Source: Lysobacter sp. yr284
GTDB lineage: Bacteria > Pseudomonadota > Gammaproteobacteria > Xanthomonadales > Xanthomonadaceae
Reading direction: 5' to 3'
NCBI RefSeq assembly: GCF_900107375.1
Contig: NZ_FNPT01000009.1
Span: 102,262-166,261, forward strand
DNA: 64,000 nt
Shown here: positions 50,184-58,633 of the stretch, in pieces
How the letters are laid out: the number at the start of each line of letters is the position of its first letter
How positions within the stretch are numbered: position 1 is the first letter of the stretch
Notes under the pieces: model-generated
The model's database searches: none
Told to the model about the DNA's origin: nothing
Seen by the model: the letters and a program-made list of their open reading frames with translations, nothing else
Made by a program: the position numbers and the translations under genes

Positions 50184-51866
50184 TTACACCACGTCGGCCA
50201 ACAGCCGCCGCGCCGCCGCCCGCACCTCTTTGGTCAACTCCACGCCGCCGAGCATGCGCGCCAGTTCTTCCTCGCGCTGCTTGGAGGCCAGCACCTGCAC
50301 CGCGCTCTGGGTGACGCCTTCGCTGGCGGCCTTGGCGACGCGGTAATGGGCGTGGCCCTGGGCCGCGACCTGGGCCAGGTGGGTCACGCACAGCACCTGG
50401 CGGCTGCCGCCGAGCGCGCGCAGCTTCTGGCCGACGATCTCGGCCACGGCGCCGCCGATGCCGGTGTCGACTTCGTCGAACACCATCGTCGGCACCGCGT
50501 CCAGCCCGAACGCGGCGACTTCGATCGCCAGCGAGATGCGCGAGAGTTCGCCGCCGGAGGCGACCTTGCGCAGCGGCCGCGGCGGTTGGCCGGGGTTGGC
50601 GGCGACCATGAATTCGACCCGTTCGGCGCCGTTCGGGTCGGGCCGGTCTTCTTCCTGCGGCTCGATCTCGACGGCGAAGCGGCCGCCGCCCATGCCGAGC
50701 TCGCCGATCAGTTCGGTGGTGCGCGCCGACAGCGAGGCGGCGGCGTCGCGGCGGGCGCGGCCGAGCGCGTCGGCGGACCGGCGCCAGCGCTTGCGCGCGG
50801 CGTCGATCTCGGCGTCGAGCGCGTCCAGGCGTTCGCCGGCGCCGCGCAGTTGTTCCAGTTCGGCGCCGACGCCGTCGCGGGTGGCGCCGAGCTGCTCCGG
50901 CGCGACCCGGTGCTTGCGCGCCAGTTCGTGCAGGCGGCCGAGCCGGGCTTCGATGCGTTCGAATTCGGCCGGGTCGAGGTCGAGGTCGTCGCGCACGCGG
51001 TCGAGCAGGCTCAGCGCCTCGTCGATCTGGATCGCGGCGTTGTCGAGCATGGCGTCGACTTCGCCCAGGCGCGGTTCGTGCTCGGCCACCCGCTGCAGGT
51101 CGCCGCGCACTTGCTGCAGGGTGCGGGTCAGCGACGGGCCTTCGTCGCCGCCGATGCGCGCGAACGCGCCTTCGCAGGCGGCGATCAGGCCGGCGGCGTG
51201 GGCGTGGCGGCGGTGGTCGGCGTTGAGCTTGGCGATCGCCTCGGGTTCCAGCGCCTCGCGCTCGAGTTCGGCGTGCTGGTGTTCGAGCCAGCCGATGCGG
51301 TCGGAGACGTCGCCCTGGGCGACCAGCCCGTCGCGCTCGCGCAGCAGCGCGCTCCAGGCGCGCGCGGCCTGGGCGACGGGCTCGCGCGCGGCCTCGTGGC
51401 GGCCGTAGGCGTCGAGCAGGTCGAGCTGGCTGGCGCGGGTCAGCAGGGCCTGGTGTTCGTGCTGGCCGTGTATCTCGACCAGCCTGGAAGCCAGCTCGCC
51501 GAGCTGGCTCAGGGTGACCGGGCGGCCGTTGACCCAGGCGCGCGAACCGCCGTCGGCGCGGATCACCCGGCGGATCTGGCAGACCGGGGCGCCGCCGTCG
51601 CCGGTCTCGTCGAGTTCGTTCTCGCCGAGCCAGGCCGCGGCGAGCGGGGCGTCGTCGAGGGTGAAGTCGGCGACCAGCTCGGCGCGGTCGGCGCCGTGGC
51701 GGACCACGCCGCTGTCGGCGCGCAGGCCGCTGAGCAGGCCGAGCGCGTCGACCAGCAGCGACTTGCCGGCGCCGGTTTCGCCGGAGATGACGGTGAGGCC
51801 CGGACCGAAGCTGAGTTCGGCGGCAGTGACGACGGCGAATTGCTTGAGCGAAAGATGGGCGAGCAT
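50184..51866 (-). CDS. recN: DNA repair protein RecN
   Basis: 560 residues from ATG 51866. N-terminal MLAHLSLKQFAVVTAAELSFGPGLTVISGETGAGKSLLVDALGLLSGLRAD carries Walker A (GETGAGKS). A long coiled coil follows, then KVASGGELSRISLAIEV (ABC signature) and PTMVFDEVDTGIGGAVAEIVGQKLRAL (Walker B), LCVTHLAQVAAQGHAHY. An SMC-like ATPase that aids double-strand-break repair. Divergent from hrcA. No LexA-like dyad was seen in its leader. Confidence 0.96.
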   Translation of the reverse strand: MLAHLSLKQFAVVTAAELSFGPGLTVISGETGAGKSLLVDALGLLSGLRADSGVVRHGADRAELVADFTLDDAPLAAAWLGENELDETGDGGAPVCQIRRVIRADGGSRAWVNGRPVTLSQLGELASRLVEIHGQHEHQALLTRASQLDLLDAYGRHEAAREPVAQAARAWSALLRERDGLVAQGDVSDRIGWLEHQHAELEREALEPEAIAKLNADHRRHAHAAGLIAACEGAFARIGGDEGPSLTRTLQQVRGDLQRVAEHEPRLGEVDAMLDNAAIQIDEALSLLDRVRDDLDLDPAEFERIEARLGRLHELARKHRVAPEQLGATRDGVGAELEQLRGAGERLDALDAEIDAARKRWRRSADALGRARRDAAASLSARTTELIGELGMGGGRFAVEIEPQEEDRPDPNGAERVEFMVAANPGQPPRPLRKVASGGELSRISLAIEVAAFGLDAVPTMVFDEVDTGIGGAVAEIVGQKLRALGGSRQVLCVTHLAQVAAQGHAHYRVAKAASEGVTQSAVQVLASKQREEELARMLGGVELTKEVRAAARRLLADVV

Positions 51867-52218
51867 GCGGCGGCGATTGTGCCTGGGAGGGGGCGTGGCT
51901 GGGAATGGGCGCGCGGCGGGAGCGAGCGTAAGGGGAGGGTGGATCAGCGGGTGAGACGCGGGTGGGCGTCGCCGCGGCATCAGTATGAGGGCGGTCGGTG
52001 ACGGGCGCTGCCCTGCGGGCGTCGGGGCGGACGGCGGTCGCGCTTCGGCGGCGCTCGCGCGACGCGCCGGCCGGCGGCGCGGATCGCGGCGGACGCTCGC
52101 CCGAACCGCTCCGGCAAGCGGCCAACCGGCGGCCGAATCCGGTCGCGGGTCGCGAATCGCCCCGGTCCCGGACCGCGGACCGCTTGCGCCCCGCCGCCGG
52201 CGCGCATATATCGCCCCC
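51867..52218. other. Divergent region recN-hrcA
   Basis: 352 bases, G+C-rich, no ORF of quality. A short A+T patch (GCATATATCG, 52204-52213) just before hrcA may hold its -10. No CIRCE motif. Confidence 0.45.
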
Positions 52219-53286
52219 ATGAACCGCCGAGCCAACGACCCCGCCCTGGACCCGCGCGCGCGCCAGCTGTTGCGCGCGCTGATCGGCCGCTACATCCACA
52301 GCGGCGAGCCGGTCGGGTCGCAGACCCTGGCCCGCCATGCCGGGCTCGACGTCAGCCCGGCGACGATCCGCAACATCCTGTCCGACCTGGAAGAGGCCGG
52401 CCTGCTCAGCGCGCCGCACACCTCGGCCGGGCGCATCCCCACCGCCCAGGGCTACCGCCTGTTCGTCGATTCGCTGCTGCAGGTGCGGCCGCTGCCCGAG
52501 GGCGAGGTGGCGCGGCTGCGCAGCGAGCTGCCGCCCGGCTCGGGCACCCAGGCCCTGCTCGGCAGCGCGTCGGAGCTGCTGTCGGCGATGACCCACTTCG
52601 TCGGCGTGGTCAGCGTGCCCAAGCGCGAGCAGTTCGCGTTCCGCCGGATCGAGTTCGTGCCGCTGGACGCGCAGCGGGTGCTGGCGATCCTGGTGTTCGC
52701 CGACCAGGAAGTGCAGAACCGCATCATCCAGACCCGCCGCCCGTTCGAGGCCGGCGAGCTGGAGCGGGTCGGCAACTACCTCAACACCCATTTCGCCGGC
52801 CGGCCGGTGGCCGAGATCCGCGCCAGCCTGCTGCGCGAGCTGCGCAACGCCCAGTCGGAGATGCAGGCGCTGCTGGCGCAGTCGATGGAACTGGCCGAAC
52901 AGGCGCTGGCGCCGGACGGCGACGACATGGTCCTGGCCGGGCAGACCCGGCTGATGGGGGTGCAGGAGCTGGCCGACCTGGACCGGCTGCGCGAGCTGTT
53001 CGAGGCCTTCGCCCGCAAGCGCGAGATCCTGCAACTGCTCGAACGCACCGTAAGCGCGCCGGGCATGCGCATCTTCATCGGCGAGGAAACCGGGCTGGCG
53101 CCGCTGGAAGGCGTATCGCTGGTGACCGCGCCCTACGGCGCCGGCGGGCGGGTGCTCGGCGTGCTCGGGGTGATCGGGCCGACCCGGATGGCCTACGAGC
53201 GGGTGATCCCGGTGGTGCAGGCGGCCGCCGACGCGCTCGGCGATGCGTTCGAGCCGGGTGAGGGGCCGGCGGGCGAAGGCGAGTAG
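52219..53286 (+). CDS. hrcA: Heat-inducible repressor HrcA
   Basis: 355 residues from ATG 52219. Winged helix: RARQLLRALIGRYIHSGEPVGSQTLARHAGLDVSPATIRNILSDLEEAGLLSAPHTSAGRIPTAQGYRLFVDSLL, the HrcA signature. A GAF-like effector region follows (FVGVVSVPKREQFAFRRIEFVPLDAQRVLAILVF) and the C-terminus has IFIGEETGLAPLEGVSLVTAPYG. It normally binds CIRCE elements near grpE/groE; none is visible in this window. Precedes grpE. Confidence 0.96.
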   Translation: MNRRANDPALDPRARQLLRALIGRYIHSGEPVGSQTLARHAGLDVSPATIRNILSDLEEAGLLSAPHTSAGRIPTAQGYRLFVDSLLQVRPLPEGEVARLRSELPPGSGTQALLGSASELLSAMTHFVGVVSVPKREQFAFRRIEFVPLDAQRVLAILVFADQEVQNRIIQTRRPFEAGELERVGNYLNTHFAGRPVAEIRASLLRELRNAQSEMQALLAQSMELAEQALAPDGDDMVLAGQTRLMGVQELADLDRLRELFEAFARKREILQLLERTVSAPGMRIFIGEETGLAPLEGVSLVTAPYGAGGRVLGVLGVIGPTRMAYERVIPVVQAAADALGDAFEPGEGPAGEGE

Positions 53287-53323
53287 CCCGGTCCTGCCGG
53301 CAGTACCTTCAGGCCCAGGGCTC

Positions 53324-53410
53324 TTGTGGGAGGGCCTTCAGGTCCGATGCTCTTGTGCCCGATCGCCGCGATCCGACCGAAAAGCATCGCGCCTGAAGGC
53401 CCTCCCACAA
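53324..53410. repeat. Family A inverted repeat
   Basis: TTGTGGGAGGGCCTTCAGGT at left and GCGCCTGAAGGCCCTCCCAC-AA at right with the AAAAGCATCG core, between hrcA and grpE. Confidence 0.85.
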
Positions 53411-53536
53411 AAGCAGGGGGGCTGTCGCTCCAGGCCGATTGTTCCAAAATGCGCCGCGAACCGCGGAGCTGCCCGCCGATCCCGCACGATCGCCGCAGTT
53501 CACCGCCGTTGCCGGGCCGCCATTCGGCCGCCGCCT

Positions 53537-53564
53537 CTTGAATGCCCGTCCCCGGCCCCCATAG
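53537..53564 (+). promoter_or_regulatory. Sigma-32-like promoter of grpE
   Basis: CTTGAA (53537-53542), 14-nt spacer, CCCCATAG (53557-53564), close to the heat-shock consensus CTTGAAA / CCCCATnT. It lies 35 nt upstream of the grpE ATG. Confidence 0.65.
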
Positions 53565-53598
53565 CTGGCCCTGTCGCGGATTGCCGCAAGGAACCAGC

Positions 53599-54132
53599 AT
53601 GAACCCAAACGACCCCAACCCCCAGGCCAACGCCCACCCCAACCCCGACGCCCAGGACCCGGTCGCCGCCGCCGGCGCCGCGATGTCTGAGGTCGAGGCG
53701 TTGCGTTCGGAAATGAACAAGCTGCGCGAGGACGCGCTGCGCGAGCGCGCCGAGCTGGAGAACCAGCGCAAGCGCGTGGTCCGCGACATCGAGATGGCGC
53801 GCAAGTTCGCCAACGAGCGCCTGCTCGGCGACCTGCTGCCGGTGATCGACAGCCTGGAGGCCGGCCTGGCCGCCGCCGGCGGCGACGCCAGCGCGCTGCG
53901 CCAGGGCATGGAGCTGACCCTGCGCCAGTTGCTCAAGGTCGGCGCCGACAACGGCCTGGTCGCGGTCGACCCGGTCGGCCAGCCGTTCAATCCCGAACAC
54001 CACCAGGCCATGAGCATGGTGCCGGCGCCGGGCGTCGCGCCGAACCACGTGGTCCAGGTCTACCAGAAGGGCTGGCTGCTCAACGAGCGCCTGTTGCGCC
54101 CGGCCCTGGTCGTGGTCGCCCAGGACGCCTGA
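53599..54132 (+). CDS. grpE: Nucleotide exchange factor GrpE
   Basis: 177 residues from ATG 53599. An Asn/Pro/Asp-rich N-terminus (1-32) is followed by a long coiled coil ([61 protein letters not shown]) and the beta-wing [55 protein letters not shown]. Releases ADP from DnaK. Part of the hrcA-grpE-dnaK-dnaJ cluster. Confidence 0.97.
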   Translation: MNPNDPNPQANAHPNPDAQDPVAAAGAAMSEVEALRSEMNKLREDALRERAELENQRKRVVRDIEMARKFANERLLGDLLPVIDSLEAGLAAAGGDASALRQGMELTLRQLLKVGADNGLVAVDPVGQPFNPEHHQAMSMVPAPGVAPNHVVQVYQKGWLLNERLLRPALVVVAQDA

Positions 54133-54230
54133 GCCGCGCGCTCCGGCGGCGCCGCGGCGGGGGCCGCGCACAGGCGCCGCAACGGGGCGTTACCGCGGGC
54201 CTGGAACCGACCAGGGGCAGGGCACGGGCG

Positions 54231-54259
54231 CTTGAACTGCCCGGCACCGGGCCCCAAAT
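54231..54259 (+). promoter_or_regulatory. Sigma-32-like promoter of dnaK
   Basis: CTTGAA (54231-54236), 15-nt spacer, CCCCAAAT (54252-54259), about 70 nt before the dnaK ATG. Confidence 0.7.
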
Positions 54260-54329
54260 AGCGAACATCGGCGGCCGCGGACACACGCGCCGCCCCCAAC
54301 ATTCCAGCATTGAGAGAGGGAGCAACAGC

Positions 54330-56252
54330 ATGGGCAAGATCATCGGCATCGACCTGGGCACGACCAATTCCTGCGTCGCCATCATGGAAGGCGGCAAGGC
54401 CAAGGTCATCGAGAATTCGGAAGGCGACCGCACCACGCCGTCCATCGTCGCCTTCACCAAGGACAGCGAAGTCCTGGTCGGCGCCTCGGCCAAGCGCCAG
54501 GCGGTGACCAACCCGAAGAACACCTTCTACGCGGTCAAGCGCCTGATCGGCCGCAAGATGACCGACGCCGAAGTGCAGAAGGACCTGGGCCTGGTGCCCT
54601 ACGCGATCGTCCCGCACGACAACGGCGACGCCTGGGTCGCGACCGCCGACGGCAAGAAGATGGCGCCGCAGCAGATCTCGGCCGAAGTGCTGGGCAAGAT
54701 GAAGAAGACCGCCGAAGCCTACCTGGGCGAGCCGGTCACCGAGGCGGTGATCACCGTGCCGGCCTACTTCAACGACAGCCAGCGCCAGGCGACCAAGGAC
54801 GCCGGCAAGATCGCCGGCCTCGAGGTCAAGCGCATCATCAACGAGCCGACCGCGGCCGCGCTGGCCTACGGCATGGACAAGAAGGGCGGCGACCGCAAGG
54901 TGGCCGTGTACGACCTCGGCGGCGGCACCTTCGACGTGTCGATCATCGAGATCGCGTCCGTGGACGGCGAAATGCAGGTCGAAGTGCTGTCCACCAACGG
55001 CGACACCTTCCTCGGCGGCGAAGACTTCGACAAGCGCGTCATCGATTATTTGGTCGAAGAGTTCCAGAAGGACCAGGGCATCGACCTGCGCAAGGACCCG
55101 CTGGCCCTGCAGCGCCTGAAGGACGCGGCCGAGCGCGCCAAGATCGAGCTGTCGTCCTCGCAGCAGACCGAAGTCAACCTGCCGTACGTCACCGCCGACG
55201 CCTCGGGCCCGAAGCACCTCAACATCAAGCTGACCCGCGCCAAGCTGGAGTCGCTGGTCGAGGACCTGATCAAGAAGACCATCGAGCCCTGCCGCATCGC
55301 GCTCAACGACGCCGGCCTGCGCGCCAGCGACATCGCCGAGGTGATCCTGGTCGGCGGCCAGACCCGCATGCCCAAGGTCGGCCAGGCCGTGGCCGAGTTC
55401 TTCGGCAAGGAACCGCGCAAGGACGTCAACCCGGACGAAGCCGTCGCCGTCGGCGCGGCGATCCAGGGCGGCGTGCTGGCCGGCGAGGTCAAGGACGTGC
55501 TGCTGCTCGACGTGACCCCGCTGAGCCTGGGCATCGAGACCCTCGGCGGCGTGTTCACCAAGATCATCGAGAAGAACACCACCGTTCCGACCAAGGCCTC
55601 GCAGACCTTCTCCACCGCCGAGGACAACCAGTCGGCCGTGACCGTGCACGTGCTGCAGGGCGAGCGCGAGCAGGCCCGCTACAACAAGTCGCTGGCCCGC
55701 TTCGACCTGTCCGGCATCGAGCCCTCGCCGCGCGGCATGCCGCAGGTCGAGGTGTCCTTCGACATCGACGCCAACGGCATCCTGCACGTCAGCGCCAAGG
55801 ACAAGAAGACCAACAAGGAACAGAAGGTCGAGATCAAGGCCGGTTCGGGCCTGTCCGAGGAAGAGATCGCCAAGATGGTCGCCGACGCGGAAGCCAACCG
55901 CGAGGAAGACCAGAAGTTCCACGAGCTGGTGCAGGCGCGCAACCACGCCGACGCGCTGATCCACAGCACCCGCAGCGCGATCAAGGAGCACGGCGAGAAG
56001 ATCCCGGGCGAGGCCATCGGCCGCGCCGAGGCGGCGATCGCCGAGCTGGAGACCGCGATGAAGGGCGACGACAAGGGCCAGATCGAGGCCAAGTCGCGCG
56101 CGCTGGAAGAAGCCGCGCAGTCGGTGCTGGCCGCCGCCAGCGCGGGCCAGCCGGGCGAGGACGCCCCGGCCGGCGAGGCCGGCGCCTCGGCCAAGTCCGA
56201 CGACGTGGTCGATGCGGAGTTCACCGAAGTCAAGGACGGCGACAAGAAGTAA
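54330..56252 (+). CDS. dnaK: Chaperone DnaK (Hsp70)
   Basis: 640 residues. [20 protein letters not shown] start; phosphate-binding loops [12 protein letters not shown] and [17 protein letters not shown]; Hsp70 signature [20 protein letters not shown]. Substrate-binding domain [28 protein letters not shown]-terminal lid and an Ala/Gly/Glu/Asp tail ending [16 protein letters not shown]. Usual length. Works with DnaJ and GrpE in protein folding and stress. A GAGAGGGAG RBS precedes it. Confidence 0.99.
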   Translation: MGKIIGIDLGTTNSCVAIMEGGKAKVIENSEGDRTTPSIVAFTKDSEVLVGASAKRQAVTNPKNTFYAVKRLIGRKMTDAEVQKDLGLVPYAIVPHDNGDAWVATADGKKMAPQQISAEVLGKMKKTAEAYLGEPVTEAVITVPAYFNDSQRQATKDAGKIAGLEVKRIINEPTAAALAYGMDKKGGDRKVAVYDLGGGTFDVSIIEIASVDGEMQVEVLSTNGDTFLGGEDFDKRVIDYLVEEFQKDQGIDLRKDPLALQRLKDAAERAKIELSSSQQTEVNLPYVTADASGPKHLNIKLTRAKLESLVEDLIKKTIEPCRIALNDAGLRASDIAEVILVGGQTRMPKVGQAVAEFFGKEPRKDVNPDEAVAVGAAIQGGVLAGEVKDVLLLDVTPLSLGIETLGGVFTKIIEKNTTVPTKASQTFSTAEDNQSAVTVHVLQGEREQARYNKSLARFDLSGIEPSPRGMPQVEVSFDIDANGILHVSAKDKKTNKEQKVEIKAGSGLSEEEIAKMVADAEANREEDQKFHELVQARNHADALIHSTRSAIKEHGEKIPGEAIGRAEAAIAELETAMKGDDKGQIEAKSRALEEAAQSVLAAASAGQPGEDAPAGEAGASAKSDDVVDAEFTEVKDGDKK

Positions 56253-56416
56253 GGCCGGGAATGGGGGATGGGGAATCGGGAAAGGCCGGAAGCGCTATCG
56301 CCGCGACCTGCCGCACGCCCGGTTCCCCGTTCTCGTATTCATGGCGGGCCGCCGAGGCCCGCGCGCTTTCGATCTGACGATTCCCTTTTCCCGAGTTCCG
56401 ATTCCCGATCCCGCCC
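56253..56416. repeat. Inverted-repeat spacer between dnaK and dnaJ
   Basis: The left arm GGGGGATGGGGAATCGGGAA (about 56263-56282) is mirrored by right-arm segments TTCCCTTTTCCCGAGTTCCG and ATTCCCGATCCC (about 56383-56414). This GGGAATCGGGAA element is a frequent dispersed repeat in xanthomonads. It runs up to the dnaJ start. Confidence 0.7.
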
Positions 56417-57556
56417 ATGAGCAAACGCGATTACTACGAAGTGCTGGGCGTCGAACGCAACGCCAGCGACGACGACCTGAAGAAGGCCTATCGCCGCTGC
56501 GCGATGAAGTTCCACCCGGACCGCAATCCCGGCGACCAGGCCGCCGAGGCCGCGTTCAAGGAATGCAAGGAGGCCTACGAGGTCCTGTCCGACGCGTCCA
56601 AGCGCCGCGTGTACGACCAGCACGGCCACGCCGCGTTCGAACACGGCATGGGCGGCGGTAGCGGCGGCCCCGGCCCGGGCTTCGCCGACATGGGCGATAT
56701 CTTCGGCGACATCTTCGGCAACATCTTCGGCGGAGGTGGCGGCGGCGGTGCGCGCGGCCCGCGCCGCGGCGCCGACATCGGCTACGTGATGGAGCTGTCG
56801 CTGGAAGAGGCGGTCGGCGGCGTCGAGAAGCAGATCGAGATCCCGACGTTGGACGAGTGCGAGACCTGCAAGGGCTCGGGCTCGGCCGACGGCAAGGTCG
56901 AGACCTGCACCACCTGCAACGGCCGCGGCCAGGTGCGGTTCCAGCGCGGCATCTTCTCGATGCAGCAGGCCTGCCCGCACTGCAACGGGCGCGGCCAGAC
57001 CATCGCCAATCCCTGCGGCGACTGCCACGGCCAGGGCCGGGTCGAACGCACCAAGACCCTGCAGGTCAAGATTCCCGCCGGCGTCGACAACGGCGACCGC
57101 ATCCGCCTGACCGGCGAGGGCGAAGCCGGCCCGACCGGCTCGCCGGCCGGAGACCTGTACGTGGAAGTGCGCGTGCGCGAGCACGAGATCTTCCAGCGCG
57201 ACGGCGACGACCTGCATTGCGAGGTGCCGATCCGCATCTCCCAGGCCGCGCTCGGCGACATCGTGCGGGTGCCCACGCTCGGCGGCGAAGTCGAGCTGCG
57301 CATCCCGGCCGAGACCCAGAGCGGCAAGCTGTTCCGCCTGCGCGACAAGGGCGTCAAGTCGGTGCGCAGCCGCAAGCCCGGCGACCTGTATTGCCGGGTC
57401 GCGGTGGAAACCCCGGTCAACCTGACCATGGAGCAGCGCGAGTTGCTGGAGAAGTTCGAGGCGACCTTCGTCGGCGAGGGCGCGCGCAAGCATTCGCCAC
57501 GCTCCTCGACGTTCATCGACGGGGTCAAGGGGTTTTGGGATCGGATGACGTCCTGA
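56417..57556 (+). CDS. dnaJ: Chaperone DnaJ (Hsp40)
   Basis: 379 residues. J-domain [69 protein letters not shown] with the HPD motif (about 33-35); Gly/Phe linker ([17 protein letters not shown]). Four zinc-binding repeats: [32 protein letters not shown]. The C-terminal substrate domain includes [22 protein letters not shown]. Standard type I DnaJ. Confidence 0.99.
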   Translation: MSKRDYYEVLGVERNASDDDLKKAYRRCAMKFHPDRNPGDQAAEAAFKECKEAYEVLSDASKRRVYDQHGHAAFEHGMGGGSGGPGPGFADMGDIFGDIFGNIFGGGGGGGARGPRRGADIGYVMELSLEEAVGGVEKQIEIPTLDECETCKGSGSADGKVETCTTCNGRGQVRFQRGIFSMQQACPHCNGRGQTIANPCGDCHGQGRVERTKTLQVKIPAGVDNGDRIRLTGEGEAGPTGSPAGDLYVEVRVREHEIFQRDGDDLHCEVPIRISQAALGDIVRVPTLGGEVELRIPAETQSGKLFRLRDKGVKSVRSRKPGDLYCRVAVETPVNLTMEQRELLEKFEATFVGEGARKHSPRSSTFIDGVKGFWDRMTS

Positions 57557-57590
57557 GTCCGGGGCGGTAAACGCCACGCTTGCGCGAACG

Positions 57591-57619
57591 AAGGCCTCGA
57601 CCGACCGGTCGGGGCCTTT
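57591..57619 (+). terminator. Terminator after dnaJ
   Basis: AAGGCCtCGACC-gac-CGGTCGggGCCTTT hairpin with a short T tail. Confidence 0.7.
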
Positions 57620-57796
57620 GCGTATGCGGCCGGCGCGCAACAACGCCGGCGTCGCCAGCCCTGTGCGGGCGGGCCGGCCGCCTGCAGCGACGTGCTCCAG
57701 CCGATGCGCGTATGCGCGCCCGAACGGGCGCTGGCCGGCGGTATGTAAAGCCGCTAAGGTCTTTTTATCGATCCTCGGCGACCAAAGGACAGGGAC

Positions 57797-58312
57797 ATGA
57801 AGCATGGAGCGCTCGCGGTATTCGCAAGAGCATCGTCGTTGTCGTTGCTTTGTCTGTGTTCTACCGTCACGGCCGCACAGGAAAAACAGTCCGCGGACGA
57901 GGGCGGCGCGCCGGCGCCGCCGGTTCCGGTGATCGTTATCGAGAAGCCGAAGCCGGGAGCCGAGATGCCGGCTCCGCCGCCCCATTTCACGCCCGCGACG
58001 CCCCGACAGGCCGAACAGACGCCGCAGTTTCCCGGAGGCGACGCGGCGCTCAGGGCCTATCTCGGGAAGAACCTGCAATATCCCGCGAAGGCGTTGCAAG
58101 ACGAAGTGCAGGGCGCCGTGGTCGTCGATTTCGACGTCGATGTCGACGGGACGATCCAGAACATCCTGATCGTGCGGGACATCGGCGGCGGTTGCGGCGA
58201 CGAAGCGAAACGGCTCGTCCAGAAGATGCCGCGCTGGCAGCCGGGGCGGCAGGGCGGCGAGGCGGTGAAAGCGAGCTACAGGCTCAGTATTTATTTTGTA
58301 TTGACGCAGTGA
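57797..58312 (+). CDS. TonB C-terminal domain protein with signal peptide
   Basis: 171 residues. An N-terminal signal-like segment (SLSLLCLCSTVTAA) is followed by a Pro-rich stretch (PPVPVIVIEKPKPGAEMPAPPPH) and a TonB C-terminal fold: PQFPGGDAALRAYLGKNLQYPAKALQDEVQGAVVVDFDVDVDGTIQNILIVRDIGGGCGDEAKRLVQKMPRWQPGRQGGEAVKASYRLSIYF. Resembles TonB-family proteins of the BlaR/energy-transducer class, but the short cleavable-looking N-terminus argues against a classic inner-membrane TonB. RBS AGGGAC. Confidence 0.8.
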   Translation: MKHGALAVFARASSLSLLCLCSTVTAAQEKQSADEGGAPAPPVPVIVIEKPKPGAEMPAPPPHFTPATPRQAEQTPQFPGGDAALRAYLGKNLQYPAKALQDEVQGAVVVDFDVDVDGTIQNILIVRDIGGGCGDEAKRLVQKMPRWQPGRQGGEAVKASYRLSIYFVLTQ

Positions 58313-58633
58313 CGCTTCGACGCAAAGGCAGCAAAGCTGCGGCGGTCCTGGCGGCTTGGGCGGTCGAGGCGGTCCCCGGCGGCGACCGCCGGATCCGACC
58401 GGCCGACGCGGGTGCGGTCGGTTGCTGGCGCCGACGGAGCCAGGGTCGCGGTTGAGCCCTCGGCGCCATCGTTGCGCCGCCTCGACTCGGATGGAAGTCG
58501 CGAACGAGAAAGCGAGCTTCGGCTCCTTTTTCATTTGCGCGCGCGCACGTTCGCCGCGGCGATGTGATAGAAAACCGCCTCCGGCGCCGCAGCGGCGCCG
58601 GCCATCGTCGATCAAGGATCAGGGGAAGAAAGG
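58313..58633. other. Intergenic region, no gene
   Basis: 321 bases. An A+T patch near 58520-58580 (TTTTTCATTTG, GTGATAGAAAA) is a candidate promoter for the DUF3857 gene. Confidence 0.4.

Noticed and set aside
51867-54329. CIRCE operators for HrcA
   Set aside because: No TTAGCACTC / GAGTGCTAA dyad or close variant was found on reading the spacers.
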